DNA from: Lentzea cavernae
Lineage (GTDB): Bacteria > Actinomycetota > Actinomycetes > Mycobacteriales > Pseudonocardiaceae
Direction: 5' to 3'
DNA length: 64,000 bases
NCBI RefSeq assembly: GCF_014653695.1
Contig: NZ_BNAR01000027.1
Coordinates: 39,093 to 103,092, forward strand
A program made the position numbers and the translations under genes. Shown piece by piece: positions 33,489 to 41,894 of the stretch. The notes under the pieces were generated by a model. The model was not told where the DNA came from and did not search any database. It saw only the letters and a list, made by a program, of their open reading frames with translations. How positions within the stretch are numbered: position 1 is the stretch's first letter; each line of letters starts with the position of its first letter.

Positions 33489-34721
33489 CTGCTCCTCGCG
33501 GTGCGTGACGACCAGTGCCGTGCCCTGGCAGTCGTCGAGGACCTTGGCGAGCACGCGGTCGGCCTGGTCCGGGTCGAGGCCTTCGGTGGGCTCGTCCAGG
33601 AGCAGGACCTGGGGGTGCGCGAGCACCGACCTGGTGAGGACCAGGCGCTGGCGCTGGCCGCCGGAGATCTCCTCGCCGCGTTCGCCGACGACCTGGTCCC
33701 AGTCGAGGTCCAGCTCGGTGATCCCGGCGGCCCAGTCGAGTTCCGCCTGTGTGGCACCGGGTCTGGCCAGCAGGACGTTCGTGCGGACCGTGGTGTGGAA
33801 GACGTGCGCGTCGGCCAGCGCGCCCTTGCTCGGTTCGAGGCGGCGGGCCAGGGCGTTGAGCACCGTGGTCTTGCCCGCGCCGCTCGGGCCGACGATCGCC
33901 GTTCTGCCGTGGAGGTCCGGGACTTCCGGGCAGTACGCGGGTTCGGGCTCGTCGGTGGGTTCCGGGGCGGGCCGGGACAGTGCCGCGAGCGGGACGGTGA
34001 TCTCGAACGCCGCGACGGCGGCCATGATCAGCCACGCCGGTTCGTGCTGGGCCAGCATGAGCAGCGCCGCGCCGAACTGGACGGCGATCGCCAACGGGGT
34101 CAGGTCTCTCGTGCGTTCCTTGCGGGACAGCTCCTTCGCGGTCTTGGTGGCGTGGGAGAGCTTCTCGTCGAACAGGCCGTAGGCGATCAGTTCTTCTTTG
34201 CTGTGCACCAGTTCAGTGGTTTGTTCGGTCAGCCTGGCGCGCAACGGGGTCAGGTCCTGCGGCGCGCGGATCGCGAGCCAGGGGAGCAGGGCGAGGTTGA
34301 TCAGCAGTCCGGCGACCAGCGGCACCGAAAAGCCTGACGCCGCTGCGACGACGGCACCGACCAGGGTGGCGGTGATCCACGGCAGCGTCGCGCGGAGCCT
34401 GGTGTCGAGGTGCTGGTCGACGTTGGTGACGATGCGGGTCAGGGCGGTGCCGGACGGGACGTGCCTGCGGTGCGCGAGGTCGTCGTAGACCTTGCCGCGC
34501 AGCTCGACGGCCTCGCTGAGCACGGCCCTGTGGCTCGTCAGGCGTTCCAGGTAGCGCAGGGCGCCCTTGGCCAGCGCCAACGCGCGGACGGCGACGATCG
34601 CCACGGTGAGCGCCTGCATCGGCGGGTGTTCGGCGGCGCGCAGGACCAGCCAGGTCGCGGTCGCGGTGAGGCCGACGCCCGCCAGTTCGGCGAGCGTTCC
34701 GACGAGGATCGCGAGCTTCAC
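33420..34721 (-). CDS. cydC: cysteine/glutathione-type ABC exporter CydC, compact form
   Basis: A 433-residue fused membrane/ATPase subunit needed to assemble cytochrome bd. The membrane half has five to six segments; Walker A is GPSGAGKTT, the signature ISGGQRQRLVL, and Walker B VLLLDEPTEGLDP. Between Walker A and HTTVRTNVLLA only about 24 residues remain where about 45-50 are normal, so the Q-loop strand is missing. It is shorter than the usual 540-580 residues. It overlaps cydD by 4 nt and gpgS by 69 bp. Confidence 0.85.
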   Translation of the reverse strand: MKLAILVGTLAELAGVGLTATATWLVLRAAEHPPMQALTVAIVAVRALALAKGALRYLERLTSHRAVLSEAVELRGKVYDDLAHRRHVPSGTALTRIVTNVDQHLDTRLRATLPWITATLVGAVVAAASGFSVPLVAGLLINLALLPWLAIRAPQDLTPLRARLTEQTTELVHSKEELIAYGLFDEKLSHATKTAKELSRKERTRDLTPLAIAVQFGAALLMLAQHEPAWLIMAAVAAFEITVPLAALSRPAPEPTDEPEPAYCPEVPDLHGRTAIVGPSGAGKTTVLNALARRLEPSKGALADAHVFHTTVRTNVLLARPGATQAELDWAAGITELDLDWDQVVGERGEEISGGQRQRLVLTRSVLAHPQVLLLDEPTEGLDPDQADRVLAKVLDDCQGTALVVTHREEQLALFDHVHHRRPIGHEHVGRVG

Positions 34722-36067
34722 ACCCGCACCACCCTGTCGACCTCGCCCAGCAGCGCCGGGCGATGCGCCACGATCACCGCTGTGCGGCCTCGGGTGAAGT
34801 CGCGTGTTGCTTGGAGCACCAGTGTTTCCGTTTCAGCGTCGAGGTGGGCGGTCGGTTCGTCGAGCAGGAAGAGCCCGGCTTCCTGGCGGTTCAGGGCGTT
34901 CGCCAGCGCGACCCGCTGCTGTTCGCCGGACGAGAGGGCCGCCGGGACGAGCATGGGCCGTTGCGGCACCCACGACAGCGCTTCCAGCCACAGCTTGCGG
35001 TCGATCTCCCGCAGGTCGACGCCGCCCACGAGCACGCGTCCGTCGTCGGGACGCACGAAACCCAGCAGCAGCCCGAGAACCGTGCTCTTGCCCGCGCCGC
35101 TCGGACCGACGAGCGCGATCCGTTCACCGGGCCGGATGCGCAACGAGAAGTCCTTCAGGCTGCGGACGCTCACGTTGTCGAACACGATCTCGGCGTGGGC
35201 CAGGTCCGGCGGTGCCAGGCCGGTGATGTCCTTCCGCGCCGGCACTTTCGCGAGCACCTCCCGGCCCTGCGCGCTCGCGTGGTACTGCGCGCCTGCGGCT
35301 CGTAGTGGCAGGAACGCTTCTGGGGCCAGGAAGAGCACGAGCAGTGCGGTGTGCAGCGGCACTCCGCCGTCGAGCAGCCTGAGGCCGACCGGCACGGCGA
35401 CAAGTGCCACCGACATCGTGGCCACGAGCTCCAGCACGAAAGCCGACAGGAACGCGACGCGCAGTGCCGACATCGTCTCGGTCATGTGCTGCGCGGCGAG
35501 CTTGCGGACCATCGCGGACTGCGCCTCCGCCCGTCCGAACGCCCGCAGCGTGCCGATTCCCTTGACCACGTCGAGGAAATGGCCGCCGAGAGTGGCGAGC
35601 GCGTCCCATTGACGGGCGGTCCGCTCGCGGGTGTGCGCGCCCACCAACGCGCCGAAGACCGGGATCAACGGCAGCGTCACGAGGATCGTCACGGCCGCTG
35701 TCAGGTCGGCGAAAGCCAACCTGATCACCACCGCGAGCGGCACGACTACGGCCAGGACCTGCATCGGCAGGTACCCGACGACGTACGGCGTCACGTCGTG
35801 CACGCCCCGCGTCACCAGCGTGGCGACCTCACCGGCCTTGGTGCCGGGCGAGCGCAGGAACGCCTCCCGCAGGCGGGTGCGAGTGCGTTCGGCGGCGCGG
35901 TGAGACCACTCGCGGTGCAGCCACCACACGAGTACTCGCGCGCCGATCACCAGGCACAGCAGGAGAAGCCCGGTTCCACCGCTGAGCACCGACGCCAGCA
36001 GTTCGGCCTGGGCCAGCACCAGGAACGGGATCGGGATCAGCGCGAGGAGAGGGCGACGATCGACCAC
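34718..36067 (-). CDS. cydD: cysteine/glutathione-type ABC exporter CydD, compact form
   Basis: A 449-residue partner of CydC. The membrane half runs from residue 6 (LALIPIPFLVLAQAEL) to about 260. Walker A GPSGAGKST, the Q-loop WVPQRPML and Walker B FLLDEPTAHLD are present. The signature LSSGEQQRVALA follows the Q-loop after only five residues, so the NBD helical subdomain (normally ~50 residues) is gone. GTG 36067 lies inside cydB (31-bp overlap). CydC keeps its helical subdomain but lacks the Q-loop strand, so the pair is complementary. Confidence 0.82.
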   Translation of the reverse strand: MVDRRPLLALIPIPFLVLAQAELLASVLSGGTGLLLLCLVIGARVLVWWLHREWSHRAAERTRTRLREAFLRSPGTKAGEVATLVTRGVHDVTPYVVGYLPMQVLAVVVPLAVVIRLAFADLTAAVTILVTLPLIPVFGALVGAHTRERTARQWDALATLGGHFLDVVKGIGTLRAFGRAEAQSAMVRKLAAQHMTETMSALRVAFLSAFVLELVATMSVALVAVPVGLRLLDGGVPLHTALLVLFLAPEAFLPLRAAGAQYHASAQGREVLAKVPARKDITGLAPPDLAHAEIVFDNVSVRSLKDFSLRIRPGERIALVGPSGAGKSTVLGLLLGFVRPDDGRVLVGGVDLREIDRKLWLEALSWVPQRPMLVPAALSSGEQQRVALANALNRQEAGLFLLDEPTAHLDAETETLVLQATRDFTRGRTAVIVAHRPALLGEVDRVVRV

Positions 36068-36660
36068 TGCGACACCACCACCAGCGGGATGACCGGGATC
36101 GCGACCCAGGCGAGCAGGCTGAGAGTGTCGTTGTGCGCCATGAGTCCCGTGACATCGATCGAGCTGAACGCCAGCGGGATCGGCAACGCGCAGAGTGCCG
36201 CTGTCACGGGGAACAAAGTCCACCGCCGCATCTGGAACACCCAGCCGTGCACCGCGAACAACACCGGCATCACGAACGCGACGGGCCACGGCGCGTCGAG
36301 CAGGTGCACCAGGAACAGACCCCAGCCCACGGACACCATCAGCGCGCCCGTGAACACCAGCCACCACCACAACCGCAGCTGCACGGCCGCCATGAACAGC
36401 ACCAGCCCGGCCAGGAGCAGGGTGAACGTGCTGTGGGCGCCGGAGAGCAGTTCACCTTCGAGGCGCGGGAAGGCCGCGAACAGCACCCCGACCGCGGCGA
36501 CCAGCCACACCTCGTTGCCCAGGAAGAACGGGTTCATGCGCCGCAGAGCCACTTCTCGTCTCCTGAACGGCAGCAACAGCCCGGAGCCGTAGTCGAAGCC
36601 GGCCAGAGCGAAGTACCCGACGGTGAGCACACCCAGCACCGTCAACCAGAGCGTTTCCAT
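36037..36660 (-). CDS. cydB: cytochrome bd oxidase subunit II, short form
   Basis: A 207-residue membrane protein. The CydB start METLWLTVLGVLTVGYFALAGFDYGSGLLLP and the motif GNEVWLVAAVGVLFAAFP are clear. There are about six membrane segments where CydB normally has eight or nine and ~340 residues; a middle block of roughly 130 residues is absent. ATG 36660 is directly joined to the cydA stop. No frameshift is visible, so it appears to be an intact short gene. Confidence 0.85.
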   Translation of the reverse strand: METLWLTVLGVLTVGYFALAGFDYGSGLLLPFRRREVALRRMNPFFLGNEVWLVAAVGVLFAAFPRLEGELLSGAHSTFTLLLAGLVLFMAAVQLRLWWWLVFTGALMVSVGWGLFLVHLLDAPWPVAFVMPVLFAVHGWVFQMRRWTLFPVTAALCALPIPLAFSSIDVTGLMAHNDTLSLLAWVAIPVIPLVVVSQWSIVALSSR

Positions 36661-37820
36661 CAGAGAGTCACCACCATCGGCGAGACGGGAGCCGGCGCGA
36701 CGTCCGGACCACGACGGACCGCACGCGCGATCAACGCCCAGTCGACGCAGGCCAGCACCACGAACAGGAACGTGAACACGATGAGCGACAACAGGATCTG
36801 CGAAGCGTCCACATGCGACACCGCGTCCTCGGTGCGCAGCAACCCGTAGACGAGCCAGGGCTGCCGGCCGATCTCGCGGAACATCCACCCGAAGATCGCC
36901 GCGGCGAACGGGAACGGGATGCCGACGACCATGAGGTACAACGGGAAGCGCATCCGGATCACGGCGTCCCTGAACAGCAGCGGGAGCGTGAGCCAGCTGA
37001 TCATCGTCAGCCCCATCCCGATCAGGATCATGAACCCGAGCGGTGCGCCGACCCACGGCGTGGCCTCGGTCTTGCCCGGTTGATGGGCGGCGATCACCGG
37101 GAACTGCGCGAACCCCGCGCCGAGCAGCACCGGTGTGGCCAACGCCGTGGTCACGACGCCCATCCGCAGCGACCGCCGGAAGAAGTCGGCTTCGGGCGTC
37201 CGCTTGATGAAGTGGTACGCCGAGACGCCGGTCAGGAACACACCGCCGGCCGTGATCGCCGCGAAGACCACGTGCACGAACGCGGAGGTGAACGTCGGGT
37301 TCGTCAGCAACGCGCCGAAGTCGTCCAGCCGCAGCACGTTCCCGTCGACCCGGTAGCCGACGGGGTTCTGCAGGAACCCGTTCGCCGCCATGATCCAGAA
37401 CGCCGACGCGAACGCGGTCAGCGCCGTCAGCCACAGCAACGTCAGGTGCACCCAGCGGTTCAGCCTGCCCCAGCCGAAGATCCACAGGCCGAGGAACGTC
37501 GACTCCAGGAAGAACGCGATCAGCGTCTCCAGCGCGAGCGGCGCCCCGAACACGTCACCGGCGTAGGTCGCGAGCCCCGACCAGTTCAGCCCGAACTGGA
37601 ACTCCATCACGACGCCGGTCACGATCCCGAGCGCGTAGTTGATGACGTAGATGCGGCCCCAGAACCGCGTCATCCGCTCGTGCACGGGCGCGCCGGTGAT
37701 CGTGAACCTCGTCTGCATGATCACCAACAGGGTGACCAGACCCAGTGTGAGCAACACGAACAGGAAGTGGAACGACGTCGTCGTCGCGAACTGGAGCCGG
37801 GCGAGGTCTGCTGCGCTCAT
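36660..37820 (-). CDS. cydA: cytochrome bd oxidase subunit I lacking the Q-loop
   Basis: A 386-residue haem subunit. The b595 ligand His18 (SFHFLF), the acidic pair in LETLIAFFLESTF, the b558 ligands His (SAFVHVVFAA) and Met (PLGFMILIGMGLTM), and GRQPWLVYGLLRT are all kept. The periplasmic Q-loop between helices 6 and 7 is reduced to a short turn after QPGKTEATPW, against about 70-130 residues in known CydA. Oxygen chemistry looks intact; quinol binding must differ. ATG 37820 follows TACCGT (minus strand, 37834-37829) by 8 nt, leaderless style. The operon is cydABDC. Confidence 0.88.
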   Translation of the reverse strand: MSAADLARLQFATTTSFHFLFVLLTLGLVTLLVIMQTRFTITGAPVHERMTRFWGRIYVINYALGIVTGVVMEFQFGLNWSGLATYAGDVFGAPLALETLIAFFLESTFLGLWIFGWGRLNRWVHLTLLWLTALTAFASAFWIMAANGFLQNPVGYRVDGNVLRLDDFGALLTNPTFTSAFVHVVFAAITAGGVFLTGVSAYHFIKRTPEADFFRRSLRMGVVTTALATPVLLGAGFAQFPVIAAHQPGKTEATPWVGAPLGFMILIGMGLTMISWLTLPLLFRDAVIRMRFPLYLMVVGIPFPFAAAIFGWMFREIGRQPWLVYGLLRTEDAVSHVDASQILLSLIVFTFLFVVLACVDWALIARAVRRGPDVAPAPVSPMVVTL

Positions 37821-37871
37821 GAGTGGCGACGGTATGTGTAGGCCGCCTACTTATTAAGGCCTGAAACCGCA

Positions 37872-37888
37872 TCTCAGGGGGATCTCAG
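37872..37888. promoter_or_regulatory. TCTCAG-N5-TCTCAG operator between cydA and padR
   Basis: Read on the minus strand this is CTGAGA-N5-CTGAGA, with exactly the 11-bp period seen before the two-component genes and sigE. It lies about 50-68 bp upstream of the inferred cydA transcription start, a normal activator position, and about 65-75 bp upstream of that of padR. Confidence 0.6.
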
Positions 37889-37952
37889 GGCAGACCCTGA
37901 CCGAGGATTTCAGGGCTCACACCGAGAGCCCGGATCAGTAGAGTCGCTACTC

Positions 37953-38291
37953 ATGAAGCCCGACGCGCTCCGCGGTCACCTCGACGCGTTGCTGCTGGCC
38001 ACGCTCGACGGCAGGCAGCTGCACGGCTACGCGATCATCGAGGCGTTGCAGGAGGGCAGCGGGGGTGCGCTGGACCTCCCGACGGGCACGGTCTACCCCG
38101 CGTTGCGCCGGCTCGAGCGGGCTGGGCACGTCACCAGCGACTGGAGCACGGTCGGCGGGCGCAAGCGCCGCACCTACGAGCTCACGCAGGCGGGGCGGCG
38201 CGCCCTGCAGGCGGAGCGCAGCGCGTGGCGCGAGTTCACGACGGTCATCGACGGGGTGCTGGGAGGTGGGGGCAGGTGGGCGCAGCAGTGA
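37953..38291 (+). CDS. PadR-family transcriptional regulator
   Basis: A 112-residue winged-helix regulator: LLATLDGRQLHGYAIIEAL, the recognition part LPTGTVYPALRRLERAGHV, and the wing RKRRTYELTQAGRRAL, ending in the dimerisation helix. TAGAGT at 37939-37944, 8 nt before ATG, indicates a leaderless message. It is coupled to the HAAS-domain membrane gene (GTGA), a very common PadR partner whose membrane segments probably sense or bind the signal. Confidence 0.92.
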   Translation: MKPDALRGHLDALLLATLDGRQLHGYAIIEALQEGSGGALDLPTGTVYPALRRLERAGHVTSDWSTVGGRKRRTYELTQAGRRALQAERSAWREFTTVIDGVLGGGGRWAQQ

Positions 38292-38953
38292 TCGACCGGT
38301 ACGTGACCGACCTCGGGTCGCGGTTGCGAGGCTCGAGGAAGCAGGTCCGCGACCTGCTCACCGAGACCCGCGACAGCCTCACCGACGCCACCGAGGCGCA
38401 CGTCGGCAGCGGGCTCACCGAACAGGAGGCCCAGCAGCGCGCGGTCGAGGAGTTCGGTCCCGTGCGCGAGATCGCGAACGAGTACCAGGCCGAGCTCGCC
38501 GTCGCCTATGGCACGCGCACGCTCATCTGGCTCGCGATCGTGCTGCCGTTGATGCACATGGCGTGGGAGTACGGCCGGATGCTGCTCATCGGTCCGTGGC
38601 AGGATTTCGGGTCGGTGCCGCCGGCGTGGTACCTGTTCATCGCCAAGGCCAACGACCTCACGAGCGGCATCGCGTCCGGGGTGGCGCTGGTGGCGTTGGT
38701 CCTCGGCCGGGTGCTGGCCCGCAAGTACGACACGAGACTGGTCGCCAAGGCCGGCGCGGCCATCGCGCTCACGGCCGTCGGCGCGGTCCTGCTCGGCAAC
38801 CTCTCGATCATCCTGGCCACCGCGCACCTCGACGTGGCGCGGCTGCTGCAGTCGTCGCCGATGACCGTCGCGACCGCGATCACCTGGGTCGTGATCGTTC
38901 GTCTCGGTCTGCTCGCTCGCCGCTGCCTGAGCTGTGCCACGATCGTCGCGTGA
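38288..38953 (+). CDS. HAAS (permease-prefix) domain membrane protein
   Basis: A 221-residue protein. The first ~80 residues (IDRYVTDLGSRLRGSRKQVRDLLTE...EQEAQQRAVEEFGPV) form the helical domain that accompanies PadR regulators. About four membrane segments follow (LIWLAIVLPLMHMAWEY; ASGVALVALVLGRVLA; AIALTAVGAVLLGNL; VATAITWVVIVRLGLLA). GTG 38288 overlaps the PadR stop; GTG 38276 is an alternative. It is probably the PadR target. Confidence 0.82.
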   Translation: MIDRYVTDLGSRLRGSRKQVRDLLTETRDSLTDATEAHVGSGLTEQEAQQRAVEEFGPVREIANEYQAELAVAYGTRTLIWLAIVLPLMHMAWEYGRMLLIGPWQDFGSVPPAWYLFIAKANDLTSGIASGVALVALVLGRVLARKYDTRLVAKAGAAIALTAVGAVLLGNLSIILATAHLDVARLLQSSPMTVATAITWVVIVRLGLLARRCLSCATIVA

Positions 38954-39258
38954 CCAACGCCCTGATCTACCTGATCGTGATGATCGCCGTCGCGGCAGTG
39001 GTGTTCCTGCTCGCGGCGTTGGTGTTCGGGCGCGGCGAGGAGCTCGCGCCGCTGCCGCCCGGTGCCTCGCCCACCCGGCTGCCCGCCGAGGACATCACCG
39101 CGCAGGACGTCCGCGAGCTCAAGTTCCAGCAGGTCTTCCGCGGCTACAAGATGACCGAGGTGGACTGGGCGTTGCAGCGGCTGTCGGCCGAGGTCGAGAC
39201 GCTGCGGGCGCGCGTCGCGGAACTCGAGGACCGGGAGAGCAGTGAGCACCCGGCCTGA
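38950..39258 (+). CDS. DivIVA-domain membrane-anchored protein
   Basis: A 102-residue protein: one N-terminal membrane segment (LIYLIVMIAVAAVVFLLAALVF), then the DivIVA N-terminal signature ELKFQQVFRGYKMTEVDWALQRL and a coiled coil (AEVETLRARVAELED). It resembles mycobacterial Rv1209, next to tag and gpgS there as well. A role at the pole or septum is inferred from the family. GTG 38950 overlaps the upstream stop; its own 3' end overlaps tag by 17 bp. Confidence 0.85.
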   Translation: MTNALIYLIVMIAVAAVVFLLAALVFGRGEELAPLPPGASPTRLPAEDITAQDVRELKFQQVFRGYKMTEVDWALQRLSAEVETLRARVAELEDRESSEHPA

Positions 39259-39808
39259 GCCGCTCTCCCGCTGTCCCTGGGGCGACTCGACCCCGGACTA
39301 CGCCGAGTACCACGACACCGAGTGGGGCGTGGAGCTCCACGGCACCAGCGAGCTGTACGAGCGGATGTCGCTGGAGGCGTTCCAGTCCGGGTTGTCGTGG
39401 ATCACGATCCTGCGCAAGCGCCCGGCGTTCCGCGCCGCGTTCGCCGGCTTCGACCCGGCGCGGGTCGCGGAGTTCGGGCCGGCCGACGTCGAAGCGCTGA
39501 TGGCCGACGCGGGCATCGTCCGGAACCGCCTGAAGATCGACGCCGCGATCCACAACGCCCGCCTGATCGTCTCGGACGAGGTCGACCTGGACGCGCTGCT
39601 GTGGTCGTTCGCGCCGGCGGACCACGTCCGGCCCGCCACGTTCGCGGACGTGCCGGCGATCACGCCCGAGTCCACGGCGATGGCCAAGGAACTGAAGAAG
39701 CGCGGCTTCAAGTTCCTCGGCCCCACGACGTGCTACGCGCTGATGCAGGCGACCGGCATGGTCGACGACCACATCTCGACGTGCTTCCGAGCGGCTAGCG
39801 CCCGATGA
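39242..39808 (+). CDS. tag: 3-methyladenine DNA glycosylase I
   Basis: A 188-residue Tag enzyme: RCPWGDSTPDYAEYHDTEWG, MSLEAFQSGLSWITILRKRPAFR, and IVRNRLKIDAAIHNA. Cys11 and two histidines near 24 and the C-terminus (DDHISTCF) form the Tag zinc snap, and Glu in MSLEAFQ contacts the base. It removes 3-methyladenine from alkylated DNA. GTG start; overlaps the DivIVA-type gene. Confidence 0.93.
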   Translation: MSTRPEPLSRCPWGDSTPDYAEYHDTEWGVELHGTSELYERMSLEAFQSGLSWITILRKRPAFRAAFAGFDPARVAEFGPADVEALMADAGIVRNRLKIDAAIHNARLIVSDEVDLDALLWSFAPADHVRPATFADVPAITPESTAMAKELKKRGFKFLGPTTCYALMQATGMVDDHISTCFRAASAR

Positions 39809-40580
39809 ACTTCGGCGCCCGCTTGTTCACGAACGCGTCCACGGCCTCGCGGTGGTCCTCGGTCGAGCCGCAGTCGGCCTGGGTGCGGCGCTCGGCCTCC
39901 AGCGCGTCCTCCAGCGTCCCGTCCGCCGCCGCGGCCAGCGCTTCCTTGATCTTCGCGTAGGCCGTCGTCGGGCCCTTGGCGAGCTTGGCGGCCAGCAGGT
40001 GCGCGGTCTCCAGCAATTCCTCGTCCGGCACGACCTGGTTGACCATGCCGACCCGCAACGCCTCCTCGGCGCCGACGGGCTGCGCGAGCAGCATCATCTC
40101 CATCGCGCGGCCGTGGCCGATCAGTCGCGGCAGCGTGTACGACGCGCCGGAGTCCGCCGTCAGGCCGACGTTGGCGAACGCCATCAGGAACTTCGCCGAC
40201 GCGCCCGCGATGCGCAGGTCGGCGGCGTAGGCGAAGGACGCGCCCGCGCCCGCCGCGCTGCCGTTGACCGCGGCGATCACCGGCTTCGGCATGCCGATCA
40301 GCTCGCGCACGATCGGGTTGTAGTGCTTCTCGACGGTGTGCAGCGGCGCGGGGTCACCGGCCTGCAGCAACCCGATGTGCTCCTTGAGGTCCTGGCCCGC
40401 GCAGAACGCCCTGCCCGCACCCGTGATCACCACGGCGCGCACCTCCGCGTCCGCCGCCGCGGCCTTGAGCTCGGCGAGGAACGCCTCCTTCAGCGTGACG
40501 GTGAAGGCGTTGAACGACTCGGGGCGGTTGAACGTGAGCGTGCGCACACCATCGGCGTCGTCGACGAGGAGCTCGGACAC
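39795..40580 (-). CDS. enoyl-CoA hydratase/isomerase, PaaG-like
   Basis: A 261-residue crotonase-fold enzyme: FNRPESFNAFT, the oxyanion segment GAGRAFCAGQDLKEH, and VNGSAAGAGASFAYAADLRIA. In place of one hydratase Glu it has LTADSGASYTLPR, the Asp-bearing pattern of PaaG/PaaB isomerases. GTG 40580. It follows a PaaX-type regulator by 10 nt, pointing to phenylacetate or related ring-CoA catabolism, though the rest of the paa genes are absent here. Confidence 0.82.
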   Translation of the reverse strand: MSELLVDDADGVRTLTFNRPESFNAFTVTLKEAFLAELKAAAADAEVRAVVITGAGRAFCAGQDLKEHIGLLQAGDPAPLHTVEKHYNPIVRELIGMPKPVIAAVNGSAAGAGASFAYAADLRIAGASAKFLMAFANVGLTADSGASYTLPRLIGHGRAMEMMLLAQPVGAEEALRVGMVNQVVPDEELLETAHLLAAKLAKGPTTAYAKIKEALAAAADGTLEDALEAERRTQADCGSTEDHREAVDAFVNKRAPKFIGR

Positions 40581-40590
40581 TGGACCTCCA

Positions 40591-41388
40591 TCAAGCAGTG
40601 GAAACGTTGCGGACCGGCCGCAGGCACTCGTCGACGAATCGGCTCGTGCCCGGTGCCAGCCGCAGCGTCTGTTCGTCGAAGAACGTCGCTGCCGCGTGCC
40701 CCGGCCAGTCCGGTGGCAACAGTTCAGCAGGAAGACCGGGATCGCGGAACAGGAACTTCCGCCACGAGTGCAGCAGCTGCTGCGAGGCCGCGAACGCCGC
40801 CGCGTCGTCCGTTTCGTCCACAACGGACACCGTCTCGTGCCAGTGCGCGACGAACGCGGCGTAGTCGCGGCCCAGCTCGGCCAGGTCCCAGGCCTTCGCG
40901 GCGAGCTCGGCGTCGCCACCGTCGTGTGAACCGTGAAAAGTTCGTGCGGCGACTTCCTCGGCGGCCAGCACGTCGGCCAGTTCGGGGGAGGGCCGGGGAG
41001 CGATCCACGTCACAGGACCGAGCGCGCCGTAGCCGAGCAGCTGCAGCTCCGACGCCAGGTGGTCGCGCGAGTCGCGGCCCGGCAACTCCTCCAGCACCAC
41101 GACGTGCCAGCGACCGTCCCACGTGGACGGCCCGGTGCGGTAGATGCGTGCGGCGGCCTCGTCCAGGCGGCGTTCCCCGCGGGGCGTCATGGCGTATCCG
41201 GGCCCGTCAGGGAGCCGGGACGGCTGCAACCAGCCCTGCCGGACCGTGCGCGACACGGCGGTGCGGACGGCCGGCGCGGCGAAACCCAGGGGCTCGAGCA
41301 GCCGGACGAGCGCGGCGATGGTGGCGGCGCCACCGCGTTCGCGGAGGTGGCCGCCGTAGACGTCGAAGAGCGCGGAACGGGCTCGCAC
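40591..41388 (-). CDS. PaaX-family transcriptional repressor
   Basis: A 265-residue regulator with an N-terminal winged helix (RSALFDVYGGHLRERGGAATIAALVRLLEPLGF, then AVRTAVSRTVRQGWLQ), a central Cas2-like/PaaX domain (WDGRWHVVVLEELP) and a C-terminal PaaX domain. PaaX binds phenylacetyl-CoA and represses the paa genes. GTG 41388 is chosen because the family begins there; the open frame continues upstream without similarity. Operon with the PaaG-like gene. Confidence 0.85.
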   Translation of the reverse strand: MRARSALFDVYGGHLRERGGAATIAALVRLLEPLGFAAPAVRTAVSRTVRQGWLQPSRLPDGPGYAMTPRGERRLDEAAARIYRTGPSTWDGRWHVVVLEELPGRDSRDHLASELQLLGYGALGPVTWIAPRPSPELADVLAAEEVAARTFHGSHDGGDAELAAKAWDLAELGRDYAAFVAHWHETVSVVDETDDAAAFAASQQLLHSWRKFLFRDPGLPAELLPPDWPGHAAATFFDEQTLRLAPGTSRFVDECLRPVRNVSTA

Positions 41389-41608
41389 CCGGCCCAGTCT
41401 GTCACGCCGCGCCCGGCGGAGTGCCGTGCCCGCCCAAAGTGTTGCGAGGTCGTGAAAACGGGTATTGATCAGGGACAAGTCAAGATCGACAACTGTCACC
41501 CGAACTCGCCAAAAGATCGGTTCGGTTTCGCCCCTGAGTCGCGATAGGGGAGAATGGAGCAGATCCGGCCTGGCCGGACGGGGAAGATGTTGACGGAGGG
41601 AGCACGCG

Positions 41609-41776
41609 ATGGCGGCCATGAAGCCCCGGACCGGCGACGGTCCCCTCGAGGTCACCAAGGAGGGACGCGGCATCGTCATGCGCGTGCCGCTCGAGGGTGG
41701 TGGGCGCCTTGTCGTCGAGATGTCGGCGGACGAGGCCAGCGCCTTGGGCGACGCGCTGAAGGCCGCCGCCGGCTGA
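41609..41776 (+). CDS. DUF3117 small conserved protein
   Basis: A 55-residue protein: MAAMKPRTGDGPLEVTKEGR, then GIVMRVPLEGGGRLVVEMSADEAS. It is a strongly conserved actinobacterial family (M. tuberculosis Rv1211 at the same relative place) of unknown function; the sequence suggests a small beta-rich fold with one terminal helix. GGAGGG lies 7 nt upstream of ATG 41609. A hairpin follows the stop. 220 bp of promoter DNA before it hold only -10-like TATTGA and TAGGGG. Confidence 0.88.
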   Translation: MAAMKPRTGDGPLEVTKEGRGIVMRVPLEGGGRLVVEMSADEASALGDALKAAAG

Positions 41777-41802
41777 GGCACCCGGCGAGGAAGCAGTGTT
41801 GA

Positions 41803-41831
41803 GCCCCGGTTTCCACAGTGGAGACCGGGGC
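41803..41831 (+). terminator. hairpin after the DUF3117 gene
   Basis: GCCCCGGT...ACCGGGGC (41803-41810, 41824-41831) with inner TCCAC/GTGGA makes a 13-bp interrupted stem 27 nt after the stop. No T-run; the pepA ribosome site follows about 50 nt later. Confidence 0.65.
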
Positions 41832-41894
41832 ATCGCTTCGTTCTCGCCCCAGGTGAGAATGAACGGTCGTCAATGCAATAGGGGAGGTCCAACC

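Noticed and set aside
41389..41608. Additional small gene before the DUF3117 gene
   Set aside because: No frame with a ribosome site and coding bias was found; only weak promoter-like sequences are present.
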